Origin: a virus
Virus record (IMG/VR): IMGVR_UViG_3300024507_000369
Coordinates: 80,883-144,882 of that record
Direction: 5' to 3' (one strand)
Length of the DNA: 64,000 bases
The position numbers were made by a program, and so were the translations under genes. Within the stretch, counting starts at the first letter, position 1; each line of letters starts with the position of its first letter. Below the pieces are notes generated by a model. It searched no databases. It saw nothing but the letters and a program-made list of their open reading frames with translations, and was not told where the DNA came from. Of this stretch, positions 23,439-31,900 are shown one piece after another.

Positions 23439-23608
23439 TCAGGTTGCTTACATTCCATCATATATTCTACAGTGTTTGCTACATCATTCATAGCATCACG
23501 GAGAAATGGTTGTTGACCAGATTCTTGTTTAATGATTGGTCTTGAATCATCAGTGAGAATCCAACGCCACTGCTTCATGGACTCACAATACCATAGATTA
23601 ATTTTCAT
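23435..23608 (-). CDS. Small conserved hypothetical protein
   Basis: A 57-residue protein from the ATG at 23608 (M-K-I-N-L-W-Y-C-E-S-M-K-Q-W-R-W), with T-D-D after the Trp pair. This short pattern recurs in T4-like cyanophages as far as I recall, with no known role. It overlaps the Mom-like gene by ATGA. Confidence 0.62.
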   Translation of the reverse strand: MKINLWYCESMKQWRWILTDDSRPIIKQESGQQPFLRDAMNDVANTVEYMMECKQPE

Positions 23609-23756
23609 GTTTGAAGTGCTCCAGTTCGACCCAGTTAAGGAGTGTTTGGAATGCACTGATAGAGGCAGGAGTGCAGTTATCTTCCTTAAGTTTTTGAACA
23701 TAATATTCAAGTGCTTCAATGACCATTTGACGGTCTTGTTGTGAAATAAGTGACAT
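23598..23756 (-). CDS. Small hypothetical protein (52 aa)
   Basis: A 52-codon frame starting M-S-L-I-S-Q-Q-D-R-Q and predicted fully helical. It lies between the tRNA-Thr gene and the next gene, overlapping the latter by about 10 nt. No family recognised. Confidence 0.6.
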   Translation of the reverse strand: MSLISQQDRQMVIEALEYYVQKLKEDNCTPASISAFQTLLNWVELEHFKHEN

Positions 23757-23774
23757 TGGAGTTATAGAACTCAG

Positions 23775-23846
23775 AGCCCCCGACTGGATTTGAACCAGCG
23801 ACCAACGGTTTACAAAACCGTTGCTCTACCACTGAGCTACAAGGGC
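23775..23846 (-). tRNA. tRNA-Thr (anticodon UGU)
   Basis: A full cloverleaf can be folded on the minus strand: acceptor GCCCTTG paired with CGGGGGC (two G-U pairs), D-arm, anticodon stem ACGGT/ACCGT with loop TTTGTAA, and a GGTTCAAATCC T-arm. Anticodon TGT reads ACA codons. CCA is not encoded. Confidence 0.9.
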
Positions 23847-23847
23847 A

Positions 23848-24117
23848 TTAATCAACAGGTAACATTTCTGGATTTTCCAGTTCAAGTTCAAACATAAGAG
23901 GATGACATTCTTCAAGCATTAAGTAATATGATGCTTGATAAAGGTCCTCTGGTTCAAATCTTCTTTCGTTATCTGCTAATTTGATAAGTTCCAAATCGAA
24001 TATTGATTCGTCTGGAAGGTCGTCAAAAGTAAAAGGAATTTGATTTATGAAATACATCAGAACAATTTGTGTTCCGCGATTGTACCAAACATATCTGGCA
24101 TCTATTCTGTATTTCAT
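23848..24117 (-). CDS. Hypothetical protein between tRNA genes
   Basis: An 89-residue acidic protein starting M-K-Y-R-I-D-A-R-Y-V-W-Y. Its stop is one base from the tRNA-Thr gene, so tRNA processing would trim its mRNA. The second half is rich in Glu and Leu. No family recognised. Confidence 0.65.
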   Translation of the reverse strand: MKYRIDARYVWYNRGTQIVLMYFINQIPFTFDDLPDESIFDLELIKLADNERRFEPEDLYQASYYLMLEECHPLMFELELENPEMLPVD

Positions 24118-24159
24118 AGAATAGTCCCTTACTTTTGTTTATTTAGAGGTATAACCTCA

Positions 24160-24243
24160 TAGGGCGAGGGAGACTTGAACTCCCACGGGCATAAGCCCAA
24201 CAGATTTTAAGTCTGGTGTGTCTACCGATTCCACCACCGCCCC
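24160..24243 (-). tRNA. tRNA-Leu (anticodon UAA)
   Basis: An 84-nt class II tRNA on the minus strand with a long variable arm. Acceptor GGGGCGG pairs with TCGCCCT, anticodon loop CTTAAAA gives TAA, and the T-arm has GTTCAAGTC. It reads UUA (and UUG by wobble), frequent in this AT-rich genome. CCA is not encoded. Confidence 0.9.
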
Positions 24244-24250
24244 AAAAAAC

Positions 24251-24457
24251 TTACGCTTTGTAAGTAGTAGGATTATACTTGATGTACTCCCAGAATGTCA
24301 ACTTCATTTCTTTTTGTGACATTCCGCAGTGCTTTGCTGCTTGAGGGAGATTCCACTTTGCTGAAAAGAGTGCTTCATTTGCCTCTTTTACATTCTCTGG
24401 AGTGGTCTTGATTGGTTCCTCTTTGAGGTCTTTATATGAAATTTTATATGGACTCAT
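24251..24457 (-). CDS. Small conserved hypothetical protein
   Basis: A 68-residue protein with a possible short helix-turn-helix (L-P-Q-A-A-K-H-C-G-M-S-Q-K-E-M-K-L-T-F). This matches the first two helices of simple DNA-binding motifs, so a small regulator is possible; no family was named. It overlaps the upstream gene by ATGA. Confidence 0.65.
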   Translation of the reverse strand: MSPYKISYKDLKEEPIKTTPENVKEANEALFSAKWNLPQAAKHCGMSQKEMKLTFWEYIKYNPTTYKA

Positions 24458-24636
24458 AGGGGACTTGCGTAAGAGAGAGTTTCTTCATCCACTGTAGCAC
24501 GAACGAACTCTAGCACATTCATAAATTCATCTACCGTATCACAGGTCACTTGCTTTTCTGAACCTTCACTGGAATACAGGTACACTGTACGCTTGATAGG
24601 GTCCACAACACAGCGTGAGAGGTACTCGTCTTGCAT
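24454..24636 (-). CDS. Small hypothetical protein
   Basis: A 60-residue protein starting M-Q-D-E-Y-L-S-R-C, probably an alpha/beta fold. It is the first gene after the very strong promoter at 24662-24690, with the HTH-like gene and tRNAs downstream. Function unknown. Confidence 0.65.
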   Translation of the reverse strand: MQDEYLSRCVVDPIKRTVYLYSSEGSEKQVTCDTVDEFMNVLEFVRATVDEETLSYASPL

Positions 24637-24661
24637 TCGGTCGTCCGTTGATTACCCATGT

Positions 24662-24690
24662 ATCATAGCACGGTCAGGGGTCGGTGTCAA
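24662..24690 (-). promoter_or_regulatory. Strong sigma70-type promoter
   Basis: Minus strand TTGACA (24685-24690), 17-nt spacer, TATGAT (24662-24667), 25 nt before the ATG at 24636. Near-consensus; it would drive the small-gene, tRNA and Mom-like unit down to the terminator at 22768-22807. Confidence 0.78.
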
Positions 24691-24694
24691 GGGT

Positions 24695-25372
24695 TTAGAG
24701 TTCCAACCATTGAGAGGGGTGCGTCGAACTCTGGTGATAGTTAAAATGTTCTTCTTTCAAAGTAACACGAATATCACCAGGAATTACAATACGCTCTTCT
24801 TTTCTCTCCGTAAACTTTTGCGTAAAATGACCAACATTACTCGGAAAGATAACAACTGTCCCTTCTTTTGGAGTAATCGTATAGTAATTGCAATTATACT
24901 TATTGTAATTACTGATTAAATTGTTTTGAGAGGATGTTTCAAATATTCCACCAACACATTCATTTTTATTTTTATCCTGAACAATACACAATCTATCAGA
25001 AGTTTCGTCAGTCTTTAGATAATAAACATAACTTAAATTAGATTCATTGTGCGTATGTGGTTTTAATGGTGGTTCTTCATCACTAAAATGGCATCCAACC
25101 CACGATTTGATGTTGTGATAACTCAGTTTACTATAATCTACATTGAGAATTTTGAAGTAATTGTCTATGTGAGTACGAAGTTCTTTAAAAAAAGACTTAT
25201 ATTCTTCTTTTGAATGGACAAATATTTTTCCAGAGTACTCAGGACTTTCGTTCTCATATCCATTAAACCAATAATCACGAAGACGATCTAAATTATTTTT
25301 TTTAAATTCTTCATGACATTGGACATCACCTTGATAAATTATCAAAGGAAATAATTCGTGTATTTTACTCAA
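24695..25372 (-). CDS. 2OG-Fe(II) oxygenase family protein
   Basis: A 225-residue protein. K-P-H-T-H-N-E-S-N-L-S-Y-V-Y-Y-L (residues 105-119) is the H-x-H-x-x-S-x-L-S-x-x-Y-Y motif of the putative 2OG-Fe(II) oxygenase family common in cyanophages; a second His (V-G-H-F-T) and an Arg (E-E-R-I-V-I) near residues 181-195 complete the expected iron and 2-oxoglutarate sites. It ends the fibre/adhesin gene run and overlaps the next gene by ATGA. Hydroxylation of a virion protein or a host target is possible; the substrate is unknown. Confidence 0.82.
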   Translation of the reverse strand: MSKIHELFPLIIYQGDVQCHEEFKKNNLDRLRDYWFNGYENESPEYSGKIFVHSKEEYKSFFKELRTHIDNYFKILNVDYSKLSYHNIKSWVGCHFSDEEPPLKPHTHNESNLSYVYYLKTDETSDRLCIVQDKNKNECVGGIFETSSQNNLISNYNKYNCNYYTITPKEGTVVIFPSNVGHFTQKFTERKEERIVIPGDIRVTLKEEHFNYHQSSTHPSQWLEL

Positions 25373-26142
25373 GTATATCTTTTTCCATTAATAACATACT
25401 CTCTATTATCTCCTGGATAGTCTTCAGGTGTCAAGCCTTCATATTCTGGTATATTTTTAGTTGTATCTTTTCTTTCAGCAAAGACAGTGTAATCGCAATT
25501 GATTGTGGCACCAGAATTATTTTTTACAATAATCTTTGTACCCCATTCAATTTTATCAACAAACAATTCTTGATAATGTCCAACAGGAGTTAATGTTACT
25601 CCAAGTGTTTCAAAATCTACAAGATTTCTCCAGTATTCTGGAAGTTCAATTGTATTTGAATCTTTAAGTTTTCCCCTCAAATAAACTTCTGCAGATGGAC
25701 CTTCTACGCAAATATATCTTAGCCTGTGGTCTTGTTTTGTTGGATGGGGAATATCAAATCCTTTTTTTCCATCCCAGCTACTAGCTGCAGAATTTAATGA
25801 TCTTCCTCCCCATATTAAATTCTCTGCTGTTAGAGTTTTTTGTACTTCAAGATTGCGATCAATATAAACATCTTTACTAAAGTTAGTTAGATCTGCCTCA
25901 ATGTTAAAAGTTGGAATAGGACCACTGTTTCTCTCTAGAGTTACATTGGAAGTACTACTTCCATCCAAATGCAGAGTAACATAATCTGATGGAGATGCTG
26001 TAGTGTTAACCAAAAGCATTGAAACATCGCTTAGGTTAAAGTAACCATCAAATGGGTCTAATGAAAAATCGTCATTATCTCTAAATTCAACATTTGTTCC
26101 GGGACCAGTAAAGGTCCCATATTTTTCAAAAGTATATGCCAT
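25369..26142 (-). CDS. Fibre/adhesin protein with conserved C-terminal domain
   Basis: A 257-residue protein. The first 115 residues are beta-rich (Asp, Thr, Ser, Asn). The last 140 contain F-D-I-P-H-P-T-K, C-V-E-G-P-S-A-E-V-Y-L-R-G, I-E-L-P-E-Y-W and V-T-L-T-P-V-G, and the same series occurs in the product of 27530-28192. The conserved block at the end of unlike stems suggests an exchangeable terminal domain, such as a tip or trimerisation domain. Virion role inferred. Confidence 0.7.
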   Translation of the reverse strand: MAYTFEKYGTFTGPGTNVEFRDNDDFSLDPFDGYFNLSDVSMLLVNTTASPSDYVTLHLDGSSTSNVTLERNSGPIPTFNIEADLTNFSKDVYIDRNLEVQKTLTAENLIWGGRSLNSAASSWDGKKGFDIPHPTKQDHRLRYICVEGPSAEVYLRGKLKDSNTIELPEYWRNLVDFETLGVTLTPVGHYQELFVDKIEWGTKIIVKNNSGATINCDYTVFAERKDTTKNIPEYEGLTPEDYPGDNREYVINGKRYT

Positions 26143-26528
26143 TATTGACTAATCTCCACCTTCTTCCATTCTTGATTTTGCTCATCCCAGTTATAGATTG
26201 CTGGATTTTCTGGATCTCGCTCTGGCATGGGCACTGGAGATTCCCATAAACAAGTTGCCTCATTTAATCTCCAACTTTCATAAGGTTTTGGTGGAATAAA
26301 AGCATTTCTCATATCATCATAAGTGTATCCAACTGATGGATAATTTTTCCTTAGACTGCCATTATAGCTTGCTTGTCTCCAGTTTGTATAATCTCCAAAG
26401 AGAGACTTGCAAAATGCAATTCCTACTTCTTCAGATTCTTGACCATATTGGTCTCTACAATCATCGTTTCCGACAACGACTACACGAAGAACTTGATTTT
26501 CGTGATTAATTTCTGCAAAATGTGCCAT
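26142..26528 (-). CDS. Conserved fibre-associated hypothetical protein
   Basis: A 128-residue protein starting M-A-H-F-A-E-I-N-H-E-N-Q-V-L-R-V-V-V-V, with G-x-x-Y-D-D-x-x-x-A-F-I-P-P-K-P-Y-x-S-W and many Trp. This arrangement is familiar from marine T4-like phages, always among tail-fibre genes, but its function is not known to me. Its ATG overlaps nothing upstream and has an AAGGAG ribosome-binding site. Confidence 0.7.
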   Translation of the reverse strand: MAHFAEINHENQVLRVVVVGNDDCRDQYGQESEEVGIAFCKSLFGDYTNWRQASYNGSLRKNYPSVGYTYDDMRNAFIPPKPYESWRLNEATCLWESPVPMPERDPENPAIYNWDEQNQEWKKVEISQ

Positions 26529-26542
26529 ATTTTTCTCCTTAA

Positions 26543-27463
26543 TTAATTAAAACGAATAGAACCAGAAGTTGTAAATCTATAAACCCTATATCCGGAACGA
26601 GTTGGATTGGTTACAGTTCCACTTACTACAGTGGCAGCTGGATAACTGTCTTTGTATGCAATAATTACAATGCCAGATCCACCATTACCAGCAGGTTCTC
26701 CATTACTATATCTATCATTTCCTCCACCACCACCTCCGGTGTTAACAGTTCCATTACCGCCAGCAACAGTATACCAATTACCATTACCACCACCACCTAA
26801 TCCACCAGAAGTTTGTGATTGGTATGGATGATATGCTCCACCACCTCCTCCACCACCATAATAAGTTTGTGTTCCTGTAATTGAATATTGGAGTCCATTT
26901 CCACCACTTCCACCATAGGTTTGACTTCCTCCATCAGCGCCAGCTCCGCCACCACCACCACCGCCACTATTTCCTTGTCCTCCATTATTTCCAGAACTAA
27001 TTAAGAAAGCCGCAGTGTCTACAGAAGAAACGAAATTATAACTTGCAATTGATTGGTAAAGAGTTCCTCCAACACTACTAGAATTATTATTAGAAGCACC
27101 TCCTCCAGATCCGCCCGATTTCCCACCAGTAGTTATGGATGCTCCACCGGAACCACTACCACCTCCACCACCACCTTGAGCTATTAATTTGGAAAAATAT
27201 GAATCCGATCCAGTAAGTCCATCATATCGAGAACCAGACCAATTTCCTCCAGCTCCACCTGCACCAATAACTACTGAATAATCTGTTGCAGGAATAACCA
27301 AAGTATCTGAGGTATAGACAACTCTACCTGCACCACCACCACCACCTAATGATACTCCACCCCCACCTCCACCACCTACTACCAAAATTTCAACAGGAAT
27401 GGCTCTAGGATCTACTTTAAATGGTATTGTTCCCCCAAATCCAAATTGACTTAATCTACTCAT
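26543..27463 (-). CDS. Glycine-rich adhesin-like protein
   Basis: A 306-residue protein of which residues 25-260 are extremely Gly-rich, with blocks such as G-G-G-G-G-G-G and G-G-A-G-G separated by short beta segments. This is like the polyglycine-rich adhesins placed at fibre tips in some T4-type phages, where Gly-rich helices pack in a sandwich and surface loops bind the receptor. Ends differ in composition and may attach to a fibre. A late element (27495-27501) precedes it. Receptor binding is inferred. Confidence 0.7.
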   Translation of the reverse strand: MSRLSQFGFGGTIPFKVDPRAIPVEILVVGGGGGGGVSLGGGGGAGRVVYTSDTLVIPATDYSVVIGAGGAGGNWSGSRYDGLTGSDSYFSKLIAQGGGGGGSGSGGASITTGGKSGGSGGGASNNNSSSVGGTLYQSIASYNFVSSVDTAAFLISSGNNGGQGNSGGGGGGGAGADGGSQTYGGSGGNGLQYSITGTQTYYGGGGGGGAYHPYQSQTSGGLGGGGNGNWYTVAGGNGTVNTGGGGGGNDRYSNGEPAGNGGSGIVIIAYKDSYPAATVVSGTVTNPTRSGYRVYRFTTSGSIRFN

Positions 27464-27494
27464 TTTATTTTTACTTTTATGCTGATTTAGTAGT

Positions 27495-27501
27495 TATTTA
27501 G
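27495..27501 (-). promoter_or_regulatory. Probable late promoter (CTAAATA)
   Basis: Minus-strand CTAAATAACTA, 31 nt before the ATG at 27463, identical over the core with the element before the gene at 60365. Confidence 0.55.
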
Positions 27502-27529
27502 TATTAAAATCCAAATCAAATTTTCACAA

Positions 27530-28192
27530 TCAAGAATCAATTTCCACTATCAATCTTGGAACATCCTTTCTTGTAGCAAAAACATGATAAAAACAATTTA
27601 TAGGAATTCCTGCTTTTGCTTGAAGATAAATTTTGTTGTCTTGTATTCTTTTTACTATAATATCCTGATGTGATCCAACGGGAGTTAATGATACTGTAAT
27701 TGTATCACTATCTACAAGTTCTGTCCAGTATTCTGGCAACTCAATTACTGTTTGATTTAATGCTCTACCACGAACATAAACACCATTTTCTGGTCCTTCA
27801 AGGCAAGTATGAACTAATTTTTTACCTGCTTTAGATGGGTGGTCAATTACAAAGTTTTTAATTGATGCTTGAAGAACTTTTGTCCTTACAACTTCAGCTT
27901 CAACATATTTTGCTTTTAAGAGTAAATCAACTCTTACAAAGCTTTGAAATCTTGAATATAATCTTGACCACAATGAATAAAGTGGTTGCGTTTTTGCGTC
28001 GGGATTTTTTAATTGCCCAATCATTAAAGATGCCTTTGCTGTGCTATGTTCTCCTGCTGCACCAACTTGAAATGGTCCTTCACAAAATCCAGACCCTCTT
28101 ATTTTTTCATCAGCAACCCCAAGTGCTTTGGGGAAACCTGACCCAACCATCAATTGTCCACCAACTGCATTATCATCCATTAAAAATGCCAT
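27530..28192 (-). CDS. Fibre/adhesin protein with conserved C-terminal domain
   Basis: A 220-residue protein. The ATG at 28192 was chosen because it follows AAGGAG at 6 nt; a longer frame extends to 28261. The C-terminal part has F-V-I-D-H-P-S-K, C-L-E-G-P-E-N-G-V-Y-V-R-G, I-E-L-P-E-Y-W and V-S-L-T-P-V-G, homologous to the product of 25369-26142. The N-terminal 80 residues differ. Probable tail virion protein. Confidence 0.7.
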   Translation of the reverse strand: MAFLMDDNAVGGQLMVGSGFPKALGVADEKIRGSGFCEGPFQVGAAGEHSTAKASLMIGQLKNPDAKTQPLYSLWSRLYSRFQSFVRVDLLLKAKYVEAEVVRTKVLQASIKNFVIDHPSKAGKKLVHTCLEGPENGVYVRGRALNQTVIELPEYWTELVDSDTITVSLTPVGSHQDIIVKRIQDNKIYLQAKAGIPINCFYHVFATRKDVPRLIVEIDS

Positions 28193-28202
28193 AATTTTCT
28201 CC

Positions 28203-28868
28203 TTATTTGTTGTTTCTTGATTGTACAGATCTTCCGCCAACTTTAGAATCTTTGTTGGCAACAGAATCGCTTACCCCTCTAATTATTGGAGCATAAATTT
28301 CCATGACAGTATTTGCAACAATTTCTGCTGTTCCCGGTGTCGCCAATTTATATAAAGATTTGGCATTAACTAAAACTTTTTTCGCATCTAATTCGATATT
28401 TTCGCTTGCATTGATGCGAATGTTTCCTTTGCTACCACCTTCACCAACAGCGACTAATTCGATATCAGTTCCTTGAAGTCTGAGTTTTCCGTTAGAAGCA
28501 ATGATAGCAATACTACCATTCCAAGAATGAATAAAAAGAGTCTCTTCAGATTCTGTTAAATCTTGTCCAGACTCAATAACAACTCTTCCTGGTGCCGTAA
28601 TTTGACTACAACCTTTTCTTGGACCATCATTATCCAAAATGACAGAATGTCTGGCATCAAATGCCTGAACCATAACACCGGCAGTTACATCAGCATTTTT
28701 GTGAATGTGACCGAAACTAATCGACCCATGATCATTACCATACCTCATTGCAGTATAATTCTGCTTAGCAGTATTATTTCTTGAGATATTATCTGCAAGA
28801 AGTTCCTCTCTACCTGCTCTAGGCGGTGTTGCAACCTTTGTATTAAAAGTATTTTGGGCTGTTGCCAT
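28203..28868 (-). CDS. Baseplate spike-like beta-helix protein
   Basis: A 221-residue protein. From about residue 60 onward short beta-strand repeats rich in Val, Ile, Asp, Gly and Asn appear (G-R-V-V-I-E-S-G, N-I-R-I-N-A-S-E-N-I-E-L-D-A-K-K-V-L-V), which fit the triple-stranded beta-helix of phage spikes such as the gp5 C-terminal domain. The gp5-like gene four kilobases upstream lacks such a region, so this gene may supply the needle separately. Inferred from sequence pattern and neighbourhood. Confidence 0.62.
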   Translation of the reverse strand: MATAQNTFNTKVATPPRAGREELLADNISRNNTAKQNYTAMRYGNDHGSISFGHIHKNADVTAGVMVQAFDARHSVILDNDGPRKGCSQITAPGRVVIESGQDLTESEETLFIHSWNGSIAIIASNGKLRLQGTDIELVAVGEGGSKGNIRINASENIELDAKKVLVNAKSLYKLATPGTAEIVANTVMEIYAPIIRGVSDSVANKDSKVGGRSVQSRNNK

Positions 28869-28908
28869 TAGTAGTAAAAATTCAATATACTATTATTTAA
28901 TAGGGTTA

Positions 28909-31900
28909 TTATTGCTCCGTTGTCGATTGCGGAGTTCCTGGAATATTGAGTCTTGGATTGTTACTATTAATATCAGTACCAGATCTCTGAATTGCGCTTG
29001 GAGCTGTAGTAACCTGAGCAGTAATGCTTTCTTGTAGAGTGTTGTAAACTCTGACTTGAGTTCCAACAGTCTTATAGAATCCAGCATATGGAATGCCATT
29101 ATCGTAGTAAACGGCACCATAGTATGCTCTTCCATCTACATATCCAGTTTGCTTGAGACCAACCAAATCTGTAACTTGAATTAATTTTTCTGGAATTTGT
29201 TGGACTTCTAATATTGGATCTCTAACAACACGAAACACTGGTCTAAATGTGGCATTAACACCAGTTTCTGACTCAATAGTAATTTCTGGATATACATCAA
29301 ATCCAATTCCCGGAGTAACAACTGAAACTCCAACAATTCTACCAAAAGAATCGCAATTATAATCAAGCACTGCACCATTGCTCGGAGTAATTTTTATCTG
29401 ATCAACCCCACAGTTATAATTAATTCCCGAATTCTCTACAATAATTCTATCTAAAACAAGTAGAACTGTATATTCTCCACCTTGTGGTGGTGGAGGAGTA
29501 TATCCATTTCCTGGATCTAAAATTTCTACTCTTTCAATAACTCCTCTACCACTTATTTTTTTCGCACATGGTGGTGGAATCAGAATTGCAGAAACTGCCA
29601 TAGGATTGTCTGTCCAAGCAATTGTATCTGAAGAAGAACTTTGAATATCTTTACTGATGTATAGTGCAACTCCCATCGGATTCTTTTCAAAAATAAACTC
29701 ATCGCGAATTTTTGCCTCAGACTTAGTATTCTGCAATATTATCTCAATAGTATGGTTTCCAGCTGTTGCATTAAATGTATATTGAACTTTTTGCCCAACA
29801 AAATCGGATGTGCTATAAACTTCTACACCATCAACTTTAAATATGGCAGCATTATCTGCTTGAAAATTGAATTTATAAACTCCACCCTGAGGGAAATTAA
29901 CATTAGTCCATTTTAATGTAAAATCTCCAATAATTGCTTCATCTTCTTGACTTATAGATTTAAAAACTTTTGGAGAAATAGAGAAGTCGTTCATGTATGT
30001 ACTCCAACGACTATCCTGATATTTAAAAAGTGTTGGACCGCTGTAGGTTACTCCATTTTTTGTAGTAGAACCTCCTGCTGGAGCTCCCGCTTCAACTCTA
30101 AAAATAAGATCATAAGTATTTCTTCCCAAAGGAGTTCTTCTTCTATTTGAAGATTTAAAAATACCCGATGAAGCTGTAATTTGAATGTCGTCATTATCAT
30201 TGTTGGTTGCAATGTAGTCTGCAAAAATTTTATTACTTTCACCTTCACCGGCTTCTTTTGCCTTAGTTCCGTTTTTAATTAATCCTTGCTCAACACTTTT
30301 AAATTTTGCAGAATTTTCTTTTGCAACTACTCTATAATTAATACCAGGTCTTACTTTTATTTTTTCCGTTCTTGTTTCTTTAACCTTTTGGGCACCCAAG
30401 ATGGTAAATGAATCTTTACCGTCTTCAGATGTAAATGAAAAGGATAAATCTCTTATTGCCCCTTCTCCATATACATTGAAAGAGACTTCTGTGCTCTGAG
30501 CGGCAGTTGGTGGAGATGCCCAATCTTGTGTACTAAAAACTTTAGTATCTACATATTTTTTTATTTCTTGTGGTTTATTGTTAACCTCAACTGTAATTGT
30601 ATGTCTACCTTTAGTTAGATATTTCTTTGCTAATTTTGGATTGGTTACATTAAATCCATCTAAAGTCGATACTTCTTGCCCATCGATTAATAATCTTCCA
30701 GTATTATCTCTGGTTCCTTTAACACCATAAAATCCAGCATAAGGAAGATCAACTTCCCAAGAATTACTGAAAGTAACTCCTGCAGTATCGCTTCCCGGAG
30801 TATTGAGAGGAAGAACCGGAGATATTGCATATCTATTCATGAATGGACTCCAAGCATTTCCTCTGGTAAATCTCACTGGATACCATTTTTGAGAAGAACC
30901 CGGAAATCTGGTAGACCAAATTGGATTAGGTGGACATCTTCCAGTTTGTATTGGTGGTTGCTCTTGAGGGATGTTTGGCATTGGAGCAACCATAGATAAA
31001 GAAACTCCCATTGGATTTTCATTCCAAGATTTTGGAGAAATTGTAGTTTCTGTCTGGGAAGTTACTGCGGATCCTGGAACTTCAAAGGTAAGATCATAAG
31101 TGTTTCTTCCGTAAGGTGTCTTTCTTCTATTCGAAGATGTAAAAGTTCCTAAAGAAGTGGTAACCTGAATATCATCATTGTCATTTCTAGTTGAAGTATA
31201 ATCCGCAAAAATTTTGTTACCATTACCCGCAGGAAGTTCCTTACTTTTTACCCCATTTCTAACTAATCCCTGCTCAACTCCTTTAAATTTTGTAGAGTCC
31301 TCTTTTGCCTTTACTTTGTATTTTACTCCAGGTCTTACCTTTATCTTCTCTATTCTTGTTTGTCTGTTGCTCTGAGCCCCTAAGATAGTAAATGAATCTT
31401 TGCCGTCTTCGGATGTGAATGAAAAAGATAAATCTCTAAAGGCACCCTGACCATATACTGTGAAATCTACCTCAACAAAATTTGGTTTAGTGGTAGTTGT
31501 AGATTCATATATTTCCTGATTACGCAATTCAACTCTTATTATATGACTTCCTTCTTGAACTGTTTTTTGGATTGGTTTTGGATTTTCTGCAAATCCATTT
31601 AACTTGCCAACTTGATTATCGTCAATAAAAAGAGTTGCAATATTATCACAATTGCCTCTAAAGATATATTCTCCAGTAATCGGAAAATACTCTTCCCATT
31701 CTAAATTAAAAACAAGACCACTATAATCACTTCCCTTTAAATCGGATGGAGGAACTGGAGAAACTGCATATTTGTTCATATGCTCTCCCCATCTCGGGAA
31801 GGTAACTTGATTTACTTCGTAAATTTCTCCATTAGAGTCTGTAATTGACCTTGGATTAGTTTGTCTCGAAGTCCAGTAAGGATTTTTTAATACGCTTTGG

